Shown: positions 7,197 to 14,178 of the stretch, one piece after another | How positions within the stretch are numbered: position 1 is the stretch's first letter | Layout: the number at the start of each line of letters is the position of its first letter | NCBI GenBank assembly: GCA_013697395.1 | Contig: JACCWY010000524.1 | Span: forward strand, 1-22,312 | Direction of reading: 5' to 3' | DNA: 22,312 bases | Origin: Chloroflexota bacterium | GTDB lineage: Bacteria > Chloroflexota > Limnocylindria > QHBO01 | Position numbers and translations under genes: made by a program | Notes under the pieces: generated by a model | What the model saw: only the letters and a program-made list of their open reading frames with translations | The model's database searches: none | Told to the model about the DNA's origin: nothing

Positions 7197-7203
7197 GTCG
7201 CCG

Positions 7204-8148
7204 ATGCGTCGATCGCCGACTCTCCTCGCCGTGGCCTGCCTGCTGGTGACACCTGCCGCCGTCCTGGCACACGGAGCCGGCGCGCCCGCCCCGGCGCTGC
7301 CGGGAGTCCTGCTCGCCTGGCGCCTCGACCCGATTGTCATCGGCGGCCTGCTGCTCGCGGCGACGGCGTATCTGTGGGCTGTCCGGCGCGTGAATGGCGG
7401 GCACCCCGGCAACCGGCAGCCGGACTATCGGTCCTGGCTGTTCTGCTCGGGGCTGGCAACCATCGGGATCGCGCTCCTCTCGCCCATCGAGGCGTACGAG
7501 GGGTCGCTCTTCAGCGTCCACATGGTGCAGCACATGCTGCTCGAGCTGGTCGCGGCTCCGCTGCTGCTGGCCGGCGCCCCGATCACGGTCGTGTTACGAG
7601 CCGCGACGCCAACGGTGCGGCGGCGGGTGCTGGCGGTCCTCCAGAGCCGGGTGGTGCATGCGGTCTCGTTCCCGGTCGTGGCGTGGCTCATCTTCGCTGC
7701 CGTCAACTGGGGCTGGCATTTCAGCCTCCTCTACGACCGGGCGCTCGAGAACCAGGCCCTGCACTACTTCCAGCACGCGACCTTCCTCGGAGCCGCCCTG
7801 CTCTTCTGGTGGCCGGTCGTCGGCGCCGACCCCTCACCGTGGCGGCTGCCGCACCCGGTCCGGATCCTCTACCTGTTCCTGGCCATGCCCCAGAACTCGT
7901 TCCTGGGGGTGGCGCTGATGTCCGCTCCGACCGTGCTCTACCCGCACTACCTCACCAACGTGCGGGACTGGGGACTCTCGCCGCTCGACGACCAGGCCCT
8001 GGGCGGGGTGATCATGTGGGTCGTCGGCGACGTCTTCTTCCTCGCGGGAATGATGCTGGTCGTCGCGGGGTGGATGCGGCACGAGGACCGCCGCACGGCG
8101 CGGCTCGACCGGCGGCTGGCGGCGGAGCGCGCCGCACGAGGCGAGTGA
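7204..8148 (+). CDS. ctaG: Cytochrome c oxidase assembly factor CtaG (caa3 type)
   Basis: CtaG of the caa3_CtaG family is a polytopic membrane protein needed for copper insertion or assembly of aa3/caa3 oxidases in Gram-positive bacteria. The 314-residue protein has a signal-like N-terminus ending near VLAHG and about seven membrane helices. Conserved family features are visible: FSVHMVQHMLLELVAAPLLL with two His residues, WGWHFSLLYDRAL, LHYFQHATFLGAALLFWWPV, and a late YPHYL/DQALGGVIMW segment. The C-terminus is a basic cytoplasmic tail. The start at 7204 rather than 7195 is preferred because it gives a standard signal peptide and fits the -10-plus-7-nt leaderless pattern; starting at 7195 would add only three residues. 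The gene diverges from the lipoprotein at 7143 and converges on the ctaA-ctaB fusion gene (51 bp between stops). Confidence 0.92.
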   Translation: MRRSPTLLAVACLLVTPAAVLAHGAGAPAPALPGVLLAWRLDPIVIGGLLLAATAYLWAVRRVNGGHPGNRQPDYRSWLFCSGLATIGIALLSPIEAYEGSLFSVHMVQHMLLELVAAPLLLAGAPITVVLRAATPTVRRRVLAVLQSRVVHAVSFPVVAWLIFAAVNWGWHFSLLYDRALENQALHYFQHATFLGAALLFWWPVVGADPSPWRLPHPVRILYLFLAMPQNSFLGVALMSAPTVLYPHYLTNVRDWGLSPLDDQALGGVIMWVVGDVFFLAGMMLVVAGWMRHEDRRTARLDRRLAAERAARGE

Positions 8149-8199
8149 GGGAAGAACGGCCTGGCGTCGGCGACGATCCGAAACTTCGGGCCCGCCGGT

Positions 8200-9996
8200 T
8201 CAGGCCAGCGGGAACCGCACGAGGGCATCGGCGGCGACGGCTGCAAAGAGCAGCGTCAGGTAGGTGATCGAGTAACGGAACAGGTTGATCGCGGCGCGGC
8301 CGTCGGCCGCATCAGCCCGAAGGCGGAGCGCGGCGAGGAGGAAGAACCCGCCGAGCACGACCGCGGCGACGAGGTAGACCCAGCCCATTCCGGCAGCCGG
8401 CAGGAGCAGCAGGCTGACCGCGACGAGGGCGATCGTGTAGAGCACGATCTGGCGCGCCGTCTCCGCCTCGCCACGAACGACCGGCAGCATCGGGACGCGG
8501 GCCGCGGCGTAGTCGCCGCGGTAGCGGAGGGCCAGCGCCCAGAAATGCGGCGGCGTCCAGTAGAAGACGATGGCGAACAGGACGAGCGCCGGCAACCCGA
8601 CTTCGCCCGTCACCGCTGCCCACGCCACGAGCACGGGCACGCATCCGGCAGCGCCGCCGATGACGATGTTCTGTGGCGTCGTCCGCTTGAGCCAGAGCGT
8701 GTAGACGAAGACGTAAAAGCCGATGGCGCTCATCGCCAGCAGCGCGCTCAGCATGTTGACCGTCATCGCCAGCCAGCCGAAGGCCACCAGGCTGAGCCCG
8801 ATCCCGAACCACAGCGCGTTGCGCGGGCTGACGGCATGACGCGGCAGGGGCCGGTGACGCGTTCGCCGCATGACGTCGTCGATGTCGCGGTCCACGTACA
8901 TGTTGATCGCGTTGGCTCCGCCGGCCGCCAGGGTGCCACCGATCACGACCGCCGCCATCAGCCACAGCGACGGCACGCCCCGTTCGGCAAGGACCATGGT
9001 CGGGACCGTGGTCACCAGCAGCAGCTCGATGATCCGTGGCTTCATGAGCGCCACGTACGCGCGAAGGGTGCTGATCGGACCGGCCTCACTGCGGGCGCGG
9101 AGCCGGAGCTCCGACGGCCGCAGCCTGCGGGTCGTCAGCAGCAGCCAGACGGATCCGCCCCACATCGCCGCGCCGACCGCCAGGTGCGGCACCACGAAGA
9201 ACGCCGAGAGGCGCGACACGACATTGAGCCCGCCGAGCGCAACCTGCACGACGACGAGAAGCAGCAGCCAGATAGCGAGACGGCGCGGGAGCGGCGCGTC
9301 GGTCGAGCGATGGAGCGAAACGGCGCTCCAGGTCACCAGCCCGACGATCACGAGGCTCATGGCCCGATGCGCCAGGTGGATCGCCTGCTCGGCGCCGAGC
9401 ACGGCGGGGACGAGCGCGCCGTCCATGAGCGGGAAGTCGGCATAGGCGAGCCCGGCGTCGTGGCCGGTGACCCACGACCCGAGCAGCATCTGGGCGAAGA
9501 TCGCGACCGCCGTCATGCCGATCAGCCTCGTGAGGCCCGGCCGAGCGTGCGCGGACCGCATCGGGCCATGGGCAGCCCGGTCGGCGACGAAGATCACCGC
9601 GGCGAGGACGACGAGTGCCATCCCGAGGTGCGCCGTGACCAGCTCTGCGGCCAGGCCCTCCAGCACGACGGCCGCCCCGAGCAGCGACTGGACGATGACG
9701 AGCACGCCGGCCACGAGGGCGGCCAGCAGCAGTGGCAGGTCGCGGCGGCGGGCGCTGAAGACGGTGATGAGGCCGATCGCGCCGACGAGTGGGCCGACGA
9801 AGACCGCGGCGGTGAGCCGATGGCTGTGCTCGATCCACGCGTGCAGGTCGGCGGGGGGGAGCCAGTCGCCAAAGCAGAGCGGCCAGTCCGGGCAGCCGAG
9901 CCCCGAATCGGTCGCGCGCACCAGGCCGCCAATGGCGATCAGGACGAAGGTCGCCACGGCGGCGGCGACCGCCAGCTTGGCGAATCGGGTCAGCAT
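8200..9996 (-). CDS. ctaAB: Heme A synthase-heme O synthase fusion (CtaA-CtaB)
   Basis: The 598-residue protein joins two consecutive enzymes of heme A synthesis. Residues about 1-295 are CtaA/COX15, which oxidises the heme O methyl group. Visible features are GGLVRATDSGLGCPDWPLCFG with the Cys35/Cys41 pair, and His residues at EHSHR (57, 59), TAHLG (123), HLAHR (207, 210) and PHLAVG (271), in two four-helix halves. Residues about 312-598 are CtaB/COX10, the protoheme farnesyltransferase, with LMKPRI, the Asp-rich NMYVDRDID motif (Asn365, Asp369, Asp373) and YRGDYAAARVPMLP (about 492-505). The linker is a short Arg-rich loop. The ATG at 9996 has the strong site GAGAGG about 8 nt upstream, which excludes the longer in-frame start at 10152. 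The reading frame is continuous, with no sign of a frameshift artefact at the junction. Confidence 0.95.
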   Translation of the reverse strand: MLTRFAKLAVAAAVATFVLIAIGGLVRATDSGLGCPDWPLCFGDWLPPADLHAWIEHSHRLTAAVFVGPLVGAIGLITVFSARRRDLPLLLAALVAGVLVIVQSLLGAAVVLEGLAAELVTAHLGMALVVLAAVIFVADRAAHGPMRSAHARPGLTRLIGMTAVAIFAQMLLGSWVTGHDAGLAYADFPLMDGALVPAVLGAEQAIHLAHRAMSLVIVGLVTWSAVSLHRSTDAPLPRRLAIWLLLLVVVQVALGGLNVVSRLSAFFVVPHLAVGAAMWGGSVWLLLTTRRLRPSELRLRARSEAGPISTLRAYVALMKPRIIELLLVTTVPTMVLAERGVPSLWLMAAVVIGGTLAAGGANAINMYVDRDIDDVMRRTRHRPLPRHAVSPRNALWFGIGLSLVAFGWLAMTVNMLSALLAMSAIGFYVFVYTLWLKRTTPQNIVIGGAAGCVPVLVAWAAVTGEVGLPALVLFAIVFYWTPPHFWALALRYRGDYAAARVPMLPVVRGEAETARQIVLYTIALVAVSLLLLPAAGMGWVYLVAAVVLGGFFLLAALRLRADAADGRAAINLFRYSITYLTLLFAAVAADALVRFPLA

Positions 9997-10042
9997 CGGG
10001 TTCCTCTCACCGCTCGGAGGGGCCTGGCGAGCGGGCGCGGCC

Positions 10043-10048
10043 ATGATA
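10043..10048 (-). promoter_or_regulatory. Probable -10 box TATCAT for the ctaA-ctaB fusion gene
   Basis: On the minus strand TATCAT lies about 46 nt upstream of the ATG at 9996, giving a leader of about 40 nt that contains a GAGAGG ribosome site. No start codon occurs 7 nt after the box, so this gene appears to have a normal leadered mRNA, unlike its divergent neighbour. Confidence 0.4.
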
Positions 10049-10066
10049 GCCGCCAGCGGCAGCCGG

Positions 10067-10072
10067 TACGAT
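10067..10072 (+). promoter_or_regulatory. Probable -10 box TACGAT for the leaderless MOSC-GNAT gene
   Basis: TACGAT is followed by 7 nt (GCCGGCC) and the ATG at 10080. There is no Shine-Dalgarno. The ATG at 10071 overlaps the box and is unlikely to be used. Confidence 0.5.
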
Positions 10073-10079
10073 GCCGGCC

Positions 10080-11333
10080 ATGGAGGACGGGCGGCTGGTG
10101 CAGGTGAACGTGTCGAGCGGCGGTGTGCCGAAGCTGCCGGTGGCCGGCGCACGGATCACGAGCGCCGGAGTCGAGGGCGATCGACAGCGCGAGGTGACCG
10201 TCCACGGCGGCCCGCACCGCGCCGTCTCGATCCTGGGGATCGAGGCTATCCGGCGGGTCGCCGCCGAGGGGCATCCGATCGCGCCCGGCACGACCGGCGA
10301 GAACCTGACGACCTCCGGGTTCGACGTGTCCGCGCTGCCGCTCGGGACGCGGCTGGCCATCGGTGACGAGGTCGAGCTCGAGCTCTCCGCGCCGACCAAC
10401 CCGTGCCGCACGATCCGCCACTCGTTCAATGACCTGCGCTTCGGGCGCCTTTCGATGGCCGTGCACCCCGGGGACAGCCGCATGGACGCGCGTGTCCTGC
10501 ACGAGGGCGTCGTCCGGCCGGGCGACCCGATCCGCGTGACGTTGCCCTCCGACGACCGCGCCGGCCGCTACCTCGTCAACGACCGGCTCGACGGCGCCGA
10601 GCGGGTCAGCTCGCTCGCCTTCTGGGCCGCGGCCATCGCCGCCGGCGATGTCGTCGAGATCGTCGACGACGGCGAGATCGCTGTGGCCGCCGCTCCATCC
10701 CTGCCCGGGCAGGTCTTCAACATCGGGCTCGGATTCGCCCACCTCCCCAACCTCGTGGACCGTGCGCTGGACCACTTCCGTGAGCACCGCGTCGCCGGCT
10801 GGGTGCTGGCCGATGATCCACCCTGGCCGGGCGCCGGCGCCGACACAACCCTGGCTCGCTACGCGGTCGAGCCCTCGAGCGTCGAGGGCGTGGATGCCGC
10901 AGGTTGGCGCGGCGGAACCGTGCGCGAGCTGCCACGCGACGAGATCGGGCCGTGGTCCGAGGTGATCACGGCCGCGAGCGAGTTCCCGGCGCCGGTGGCC
11001 GCCGCATGGCGGTCGCTCGAGGCACAGCTCGCGCGGGCGGCGCATCACCACCGCTACGTTGCGGAGATGGATGGGCGGGCGGTGGCAGCGGCCGGCCTGC
11101 ACACCCATCATCATCTCGGCTGGATGCGCGCCGGATCGGTCCTGCCCGCGCATCGCGGCCAAGGGCTGCAGCGGGCCCTCCTGGCACATCGCATCAACGC
11201 GGCGGTGCGGCTCGGCTGCGACCTTGTCGGCGCCTCGGCGGTCGAGGCCGGCATCTCCGCTCGCAACCTGGAGGCGGTCGGCTTCCGCCGGGTCGGCACG
11301 CGGCGCAGCTATCGCGTGGCGGCGACCGCCTGA
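10080..11333 (+). CDS. MOSC domain-GNAT acetyltransferase fusion protein
   Basis: This 417-residue protein starts with a MOSC domain (about residues 1-155) of the YiiM type. Visible features are SSGGVPKLPV, GVEGDRQRE, HGGPHRAVSI, GTTGENLT and the conserved cysteine in TNPCRTI. MOSC domains handle sulfur or molybdenum cofactor chemistry; YiiM-type members reduce N-hydroxylated substrates with Moco. A linker (about 156-210) leads to a GNAT region (about 215-417). Its acetyl-CoA loop appears as VLPAHRGQGLQRALL and its late strand-helix as ARNLEAVGFRRVGTR, both typical. How the two activities relate is unknown. The start at 10080 fits the leaderless -10 pattern and places VQVNVS at the expected MOSC N-terminus. 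The 3' end overlaps the convergent DUF2236 gene by 25 bp. Confidence 0.85.
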   Translation: MEDGRLVQVNVSSGGVPKLPVAGARITSAGVEGDRQREVTVHGGPHRAVSILGIEAIRRVAAEGHPIAPGTTGENLTTSGFDVSALPLGTRLAIGDEVELELSAPTNPCRTIRHSFNDLRFGRLSMAVHPGDSRMDARVLHEGVVRPGDPIRVTLPSDDRAGRYLVNDRLDGAERVSSLAFWAAAIAAGDVVEIVDDGEIAVAAAPSLPGQVFNIGLGFAHLPNLVDRALDHFREHRVAGWVLADDPPWPGAGADTTLARYAVEPSSVEGVDAAGWRGGTVRELPRDEIGPWSEVITAASEFPAPVAAAWRSLEAQLARAAHHHRYVAEMDGRAVAAAGLHTHHHLGWMRAGSVLPAHRGQGLQRALLAHRINAAVRLGCDLVGASAVEAGISARNLEAVGFRRVGTRRSYRVAATA

Positions 11334-12136
11334 CGGACGCGTCGCTCCGCAGATCGGGCATGCGGGACGAATCGCAGGGGCGGAGGAACGAACGGCAGGG
11401 CACCGCGGGTCAGCCGGGCAAGGGCGTTGACGCCGCGCGCGCGGGCGGGCGACCAGGCGATGCCGTACTGGCGGCGGAGCGCATCGGGAAGCGTCGCGAC
11501 CGAGACCAGGTGAGCGGCTTCCCAGGCGATCCCCGGCAGCCACGAGCCGGGATAGAGGACCGTGCGCGCGATCTCTCGGGCGGCCGGCGTCACCCGCACC
11601 CGGCCGTCTCCGATCATGGCCGTCATCCAGGCGCGGAGCTCGACGATCGTCGGCGGCAGCATGGACGGCGGCACCCCTAGGTGCTCCGCCACCGCTGCGG
11701 CCTCGGCGTGATAGGCCTGCTCGTCGCCCGGCGACAACGGTGCGACGAAACGGCCGTACACCCGCAGCGCCGTGTCGATGAGCGTCGCATGCACCCACAG
11801 GAGCGCCTCGGGATCGAGCGCCGTGTAGCTCGCGCCGTCGTTGGGCTGCCGGCCGCGCACCGCGCGGTGGATTCCGTTGACGCGCCGAATCGCGGCCTCG
11901 GCGCGGGATCGGCTGCCGAAGACGACGTCGAAGCTGGTGGCGAGCGTGCGCTTGAGCCGTCCGAATGGGTCGGTGGCAAAGGTCGAATGCTCGAGCACGC
12001 CCGCGGCCACGACGGGGTGCGCCGCCTGCATGAGCAGGGCGCAGGACCCGCCGGCCAGGACCATCACCTCGCGGTCGATGCGCCAGGCCAGGCTGCCGGG
12101 TCCGAAGAGGCCGGTCGCCTCGTCGAGCCGGCTCAT
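11309..12136 (-). CDS. DUF2236 / MpaB-Lcp-like oxygenase family protein
   Basis: The 275-residue sequence matches the pattern of the DUF2236 family (ER-bound oxygenase MpaB/rubber oxygenase Lcp catalytic domain), whose characterised members are heme-dependent oxygenases. Diagnostic motifs are GPGSLAWRIDREVMVLAGG at the N-terminus, LLMQAAHPVVAAGV, FGRLKRTLATSFDVVFGS, VNGIHRAVRG and LLWVHATLIDTALRVYGRF. The histidines in the QAAHP, GIHR and WVHATL motifs are the expected conserved set. Its substrate cannot be told from the sequence. Its ATG (12136-12134) overlaps the rhomboid TGA (12135-12133) as ATGA, so translation is coupled to the rhomboid gene. Its stop (TAG, 11311-11309) lies inside the end of the convergent MOSC-GNAT gene. 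Confidence 0.88.
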   Translation of the reverse strand: MSRLDEATGLFGPGSLAWRIDREVMVLAGGSCALLMQAAHPVVAAGVLEHSTFATDPFGRLKRTLATSFDVVFGSRSRAEAAIRRVNGIHRAVRGRQPNDGASYTALDPEALLWVHATLIDTALRVYGRFVAPLSPGDEQAYHAEAAAVAEHLGVPPSMLPPTIVELRAWMTAMIGDGRVRVTPAAREIARTVLYPGSWLPGIAWEAAHLVSVATLPDALRRQYGIAWSPARARGVNALARLTRGALPFVPPPLRFVPHARSAERRVRQAVAATR

Positions 12137-12894
12137 CCGAAGGCCGATGCGGGCGCGCCCCTCGGCCGTCGCGGCTCGCGGAAGACCATCCGGAACACCA
12201 GCCCCGCGACCAACCCGGCCACGAAGCCGCCGATGTGGGCCATGTACGCCACGCCGCCGCCGGTCTCCTCCGTCACCGCGAAGGCACCGATGCCGTTGAT
12301 GAACTGGAAGACCGCCCACAGGCCGATGGCCACGATCGCGGGCACCTGCATCGGGAATCGCAGCATGAACACCGTGACGCGATTGGTCGGGAACATCACG
12401 AGGTAGGCGCCCAGGACGCCGGAGATGGCGCCGGACGCGCCGAGGGTCGGGATGATCGAGTCGGTGTCGATCAGGATCTGCGCGAGGCTCGCGATGACGC
12501 CGGCGACCAGGTAGAAGATGAGGTACGGGATGTGGCCGATGCGATGCTCGACGTTGTCGCCGAAGATCCACAGGAAGAGCAGGTTGCCCGCGATGTGGAG
12601 CCACCCTCCGTGCATGAACATGCTCGACAGCAGGGTGAGCCAGATCGGGCTCGGCCCCGGCTCCTGCGGCACGAGCTCCGGCCGCCCGCCGATCGTGATC
12701 TCCTCCGGCTCGACGAGGTCGACGCCGGTCGTGATCTCGAACGGGACGGCGCTGTACCCGTAGGTGAAGTCGTCCCCGCTCGTGCTGCCGGCGCCCTGGA
12801 GCAGGAGGAAGACCGCGACGTTGAGGCCGATGAAGGCCAGGCTCACGAACGCCGGTCCATGGCCGCGCTCGTTCTCATCGCCGATGGGGAGCAT
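12133..12894 (-). CDS. Rhomboid family intramembrane serine protease
   Basis: Rhomboids cleave membrane proteins within the bilayer using a Ser-His dyad. The 253-residue protein has about six helices. Catalytic features are visible: HGGWLHIAGNLLFLWIFGDNVE (His100 and Asn104 in the oxyanion region), GASGAISGVLGAY with the nucleophile Ser154, and AHIGGFVAGLVAG with His220. The loop between helices 1 and 2 (about residues 35-82) is long and acidic. The protein ends in a basic, Pro-rich tail. The ATG at 12894 was chosen because it lies exactly 7 nt after a TATCAT box, indicating a leaderless mRNA. The longer frame to 12957 would read back through the divergent promoter region and into the neighbouring gene. 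The gene is first in a two-gene unit with the DUF2236 gene. Confidence 0.92.
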   Translation of the reverse strand: MLPIGDENERGHGPAFVSLAFIGLNVAVFLLLQGAGSTSGDDFTYGYSAVPFEITTGVDLVEPEEITIGGRPELVPQEPGPSPIWLTLLSSMFMHGGWLHIAGNLLFLWIFGDNVEHRIGHIPYLIFYLVAGVIASLAQILIDTDSIIPTLGASGAISGVLGAYLVMFPTNRVTVFMLRFPMQVPAIVAIGLWAVFQFINGIGAFAVTEETGGGVAYMAHIGGFVAGLVAGLVFRMVFREPRRPRGAPASAFG

Positions 12895-12901
12895 CGGCGG
12901 G

Positions 12902-12907
12902 ATGATA
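12902..12907 (-). promoter_or_regulatory. Probable -10 box TATCAT for the leaderless rhomboid gene
   Basis: On the minus strand TATCAT is followed by 7 nt (CCCGCCG) and the ATG at 12894-12892. No Shine-Dalgarno can fit. It is back to back with the box at 12923-12928. Confidence 0.55.
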
Positions 12908-12922
12908 GAGCACGAGCCACGC

Positions 12923-12928
12923 CATAAT
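12923..12928 (+). promoter_or_regulatory. Probable -10 box CATAAT for the leaderless Eis-like gene
   Basis: CATAAT is followed by 7 nt (CGGCCCC) and the ATG at 12936. No Shine-Dalgarno is present. Only 15 bp separate it from the opposing -10 box, so the two promoters share their upstream DNA. Confidence 0.55.
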
Positions 12929-12935
12929 CGGCCCC

Positions 12936-14156
12936 ATGGAGATCGAGATCGGGCCATACGACGGAGACGCGCGCGCCTTTTTCGAGGCCGGCGAGGTTGC
13001 CTTCGGGGAGCGGCTGCGCGACGACGACCTGGCCCTCTGGGAGGCGACGTTCGAGCCCGATCGCGCCGTGGTCGCGCGCGATGGCTCGCGCATCGTCGGG
13101 ACGGCGGGGATCTTCAGCTTCGAGCTCACGGTCCCGGGCGGCGTGCTCCCGGCCGCCGGCGTGACGGCCGTCGGCGTGCAGCCGACGCATCGGCGACGCG
13201 GCATCCTGCGCGGGATGATGCGCGCCCAGCTCGACGCCATCCACGACCGCGGCGAGCCGATCGCGATCCTCTGGGCCTCCGAGGGCCAGATCTACCAGCG
13301 ATTCGGGTACGGGCTCTCCACGGTGGCCACCCGGATCAGCGTCGCCCGGGACCGCAGCGCGTTCCGATCGCCCCACCACGCGGCGGGCACCATCCGGCTC
13401 GCCGACGTGGACGAGGCGAAGCGCCTCCTGCCGCCGATCCACGACGCGGTCCGGCCACATCGTCCCGGGTTTTTCAACCGTACCCCGGCCTACTGGGACA
13501 GCGAGGTCTTCTACGATCCGGAGCATCGGCGGCACGGCGCCAGCGCGGCGTGGTACGCGGTGCACGAAGCCGGCGGCGAGCCCGACGGCTTCGCGCGCTA
13601 CCGCATCCGTGACAGGTGGGACGACGCCGGCCCCAACTCCACGCTCGTCGTCACCGACCTCGTGGCCGTGAACCCGGCGGCCCACCTCGACCTGTGGCGA
13701 TTCCTGCTCGACGTGGACCTGATGGGCCGCATCGAGGCGTGGAACGTGGCACCCGACGACCCGCTCATCCTCACCGTGGCCGAGCCGCGCCGCCTGGGAG
13801 TCGCCCTCGGCGACGGCATGTGGCTGCGGGTGGTGGACGTGTCGTCCGCCCTGGCCGGGCGGCGCTATCGGGCCGATGGCTCGCTCGTGCTGGAGGTCGC
13901 CGACGAGCTCTGCCCCTGGAACGATGGGCGCTGGGCCCTCCGCGTCGAGGACGGGATCCCGTTCGTCGAGCCGACGACCGACGCGCCGGACGTTGCCTGC
14001 GACACGACAGACCTGGCGGCGGCCTACCTCGGGGCCTTCACGTTCGCCGCACTCGCCGACGCCGCGCGAGTGAGCGAGCTTGGCCCCGGCGGCGTGACGC
14101 GTGCCGATGCGCTCTTCAGGACCGATCGCGCACCGTGGTGCCCGCGGGTCTTCTGA
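12936..14156 (+). CDS. Eis-like GNAT N-acetyltransferase with C-terminal SCP2-like domain
   Basis: The 406-residue protein has the three-part layout of the Eis family. It has an N-terminal GNAT domain with acetyl-CoA loop VGVQPTHRRRGILRGMM (about residues 81-97), a second GNAT-like domain (about 150-290) and a C-terminal sterol-carrier-like domain (about 290-406). Eis proteins acetylate aminoglycosides or other amines at several positions. The tyrosine of RFGYGLST corresponds to the general acid of Eis, and the protein ends in Phe, matching the family use of the C-terminal carboxylate as base. Whether it gives aminoglycoside resistance cannot be told; many homologues have unknown substrates. 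The ATG at 12936 fits the leaderless pattern. The stop converges on the MFS gene with 22 bp between, holding a GC-rich palindrome. Confidence 0.88.
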   Translation: MEIEIGPYDGDARAFFEAGEVAFGERLRDDDLALWEATFEPDRAVVARDGSRIVGTAGIFSFELTVPGGVLPAAGVTAVGVQPTHRRRGILRGMMRAQLDAIHDRGEPIAILWASEGQIYQRFGYGLSTVATRISVARDRSAFRSPHHAAGTIRLADVDEAKRLLPPIHDAVRPHRPGFFNRTPAYWDSEVFYDPEHRRHGASAAWYAVHEAGGEPDGFARYRIRDRWDDAGPNSTLVVTDLVAVNPAAHLDLWRFLLDVDLMGRIEAWNVAPDDPLILTVAEPRRLGVALGDGMWLRVVDVSSALAGRRYRADGSLVLEVADELCPWNDGRWALRVEDGIPFVEPTTDAPDVACDTTDLAAAYLGAFTFAALADAARVSELGPGGVTRADALFRTDRAPWCPRVF

Positions 14157-14178
14157 TCCGGCCCACCCGGCCGGGCGG

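Noticed and set aside
8179..8190. CCGAAACTTCGG mini-hairpin between ctaG and the ctaA-ctaB fusion gene
   Set aside because: The stem is only 4-5 bp with no T-run, too weak to call a terminator.
8545..10107. Long open frame of 520 codons on the plus strand, antisense to the ctaA-ctaB fusion gene
   Set aside because: The His/Arg/Asp/Gln-rich composition without hydrophobic core or motifs is typical of the reverse complement of a membrane-protein gene.
9990..11798. Minus-strand frame of 602 codons across the MOSC-GNAT gene
   Set aside because: The sense strand encodes clear MOSC and GNAT motifs; this frame shows none and spans two genes.
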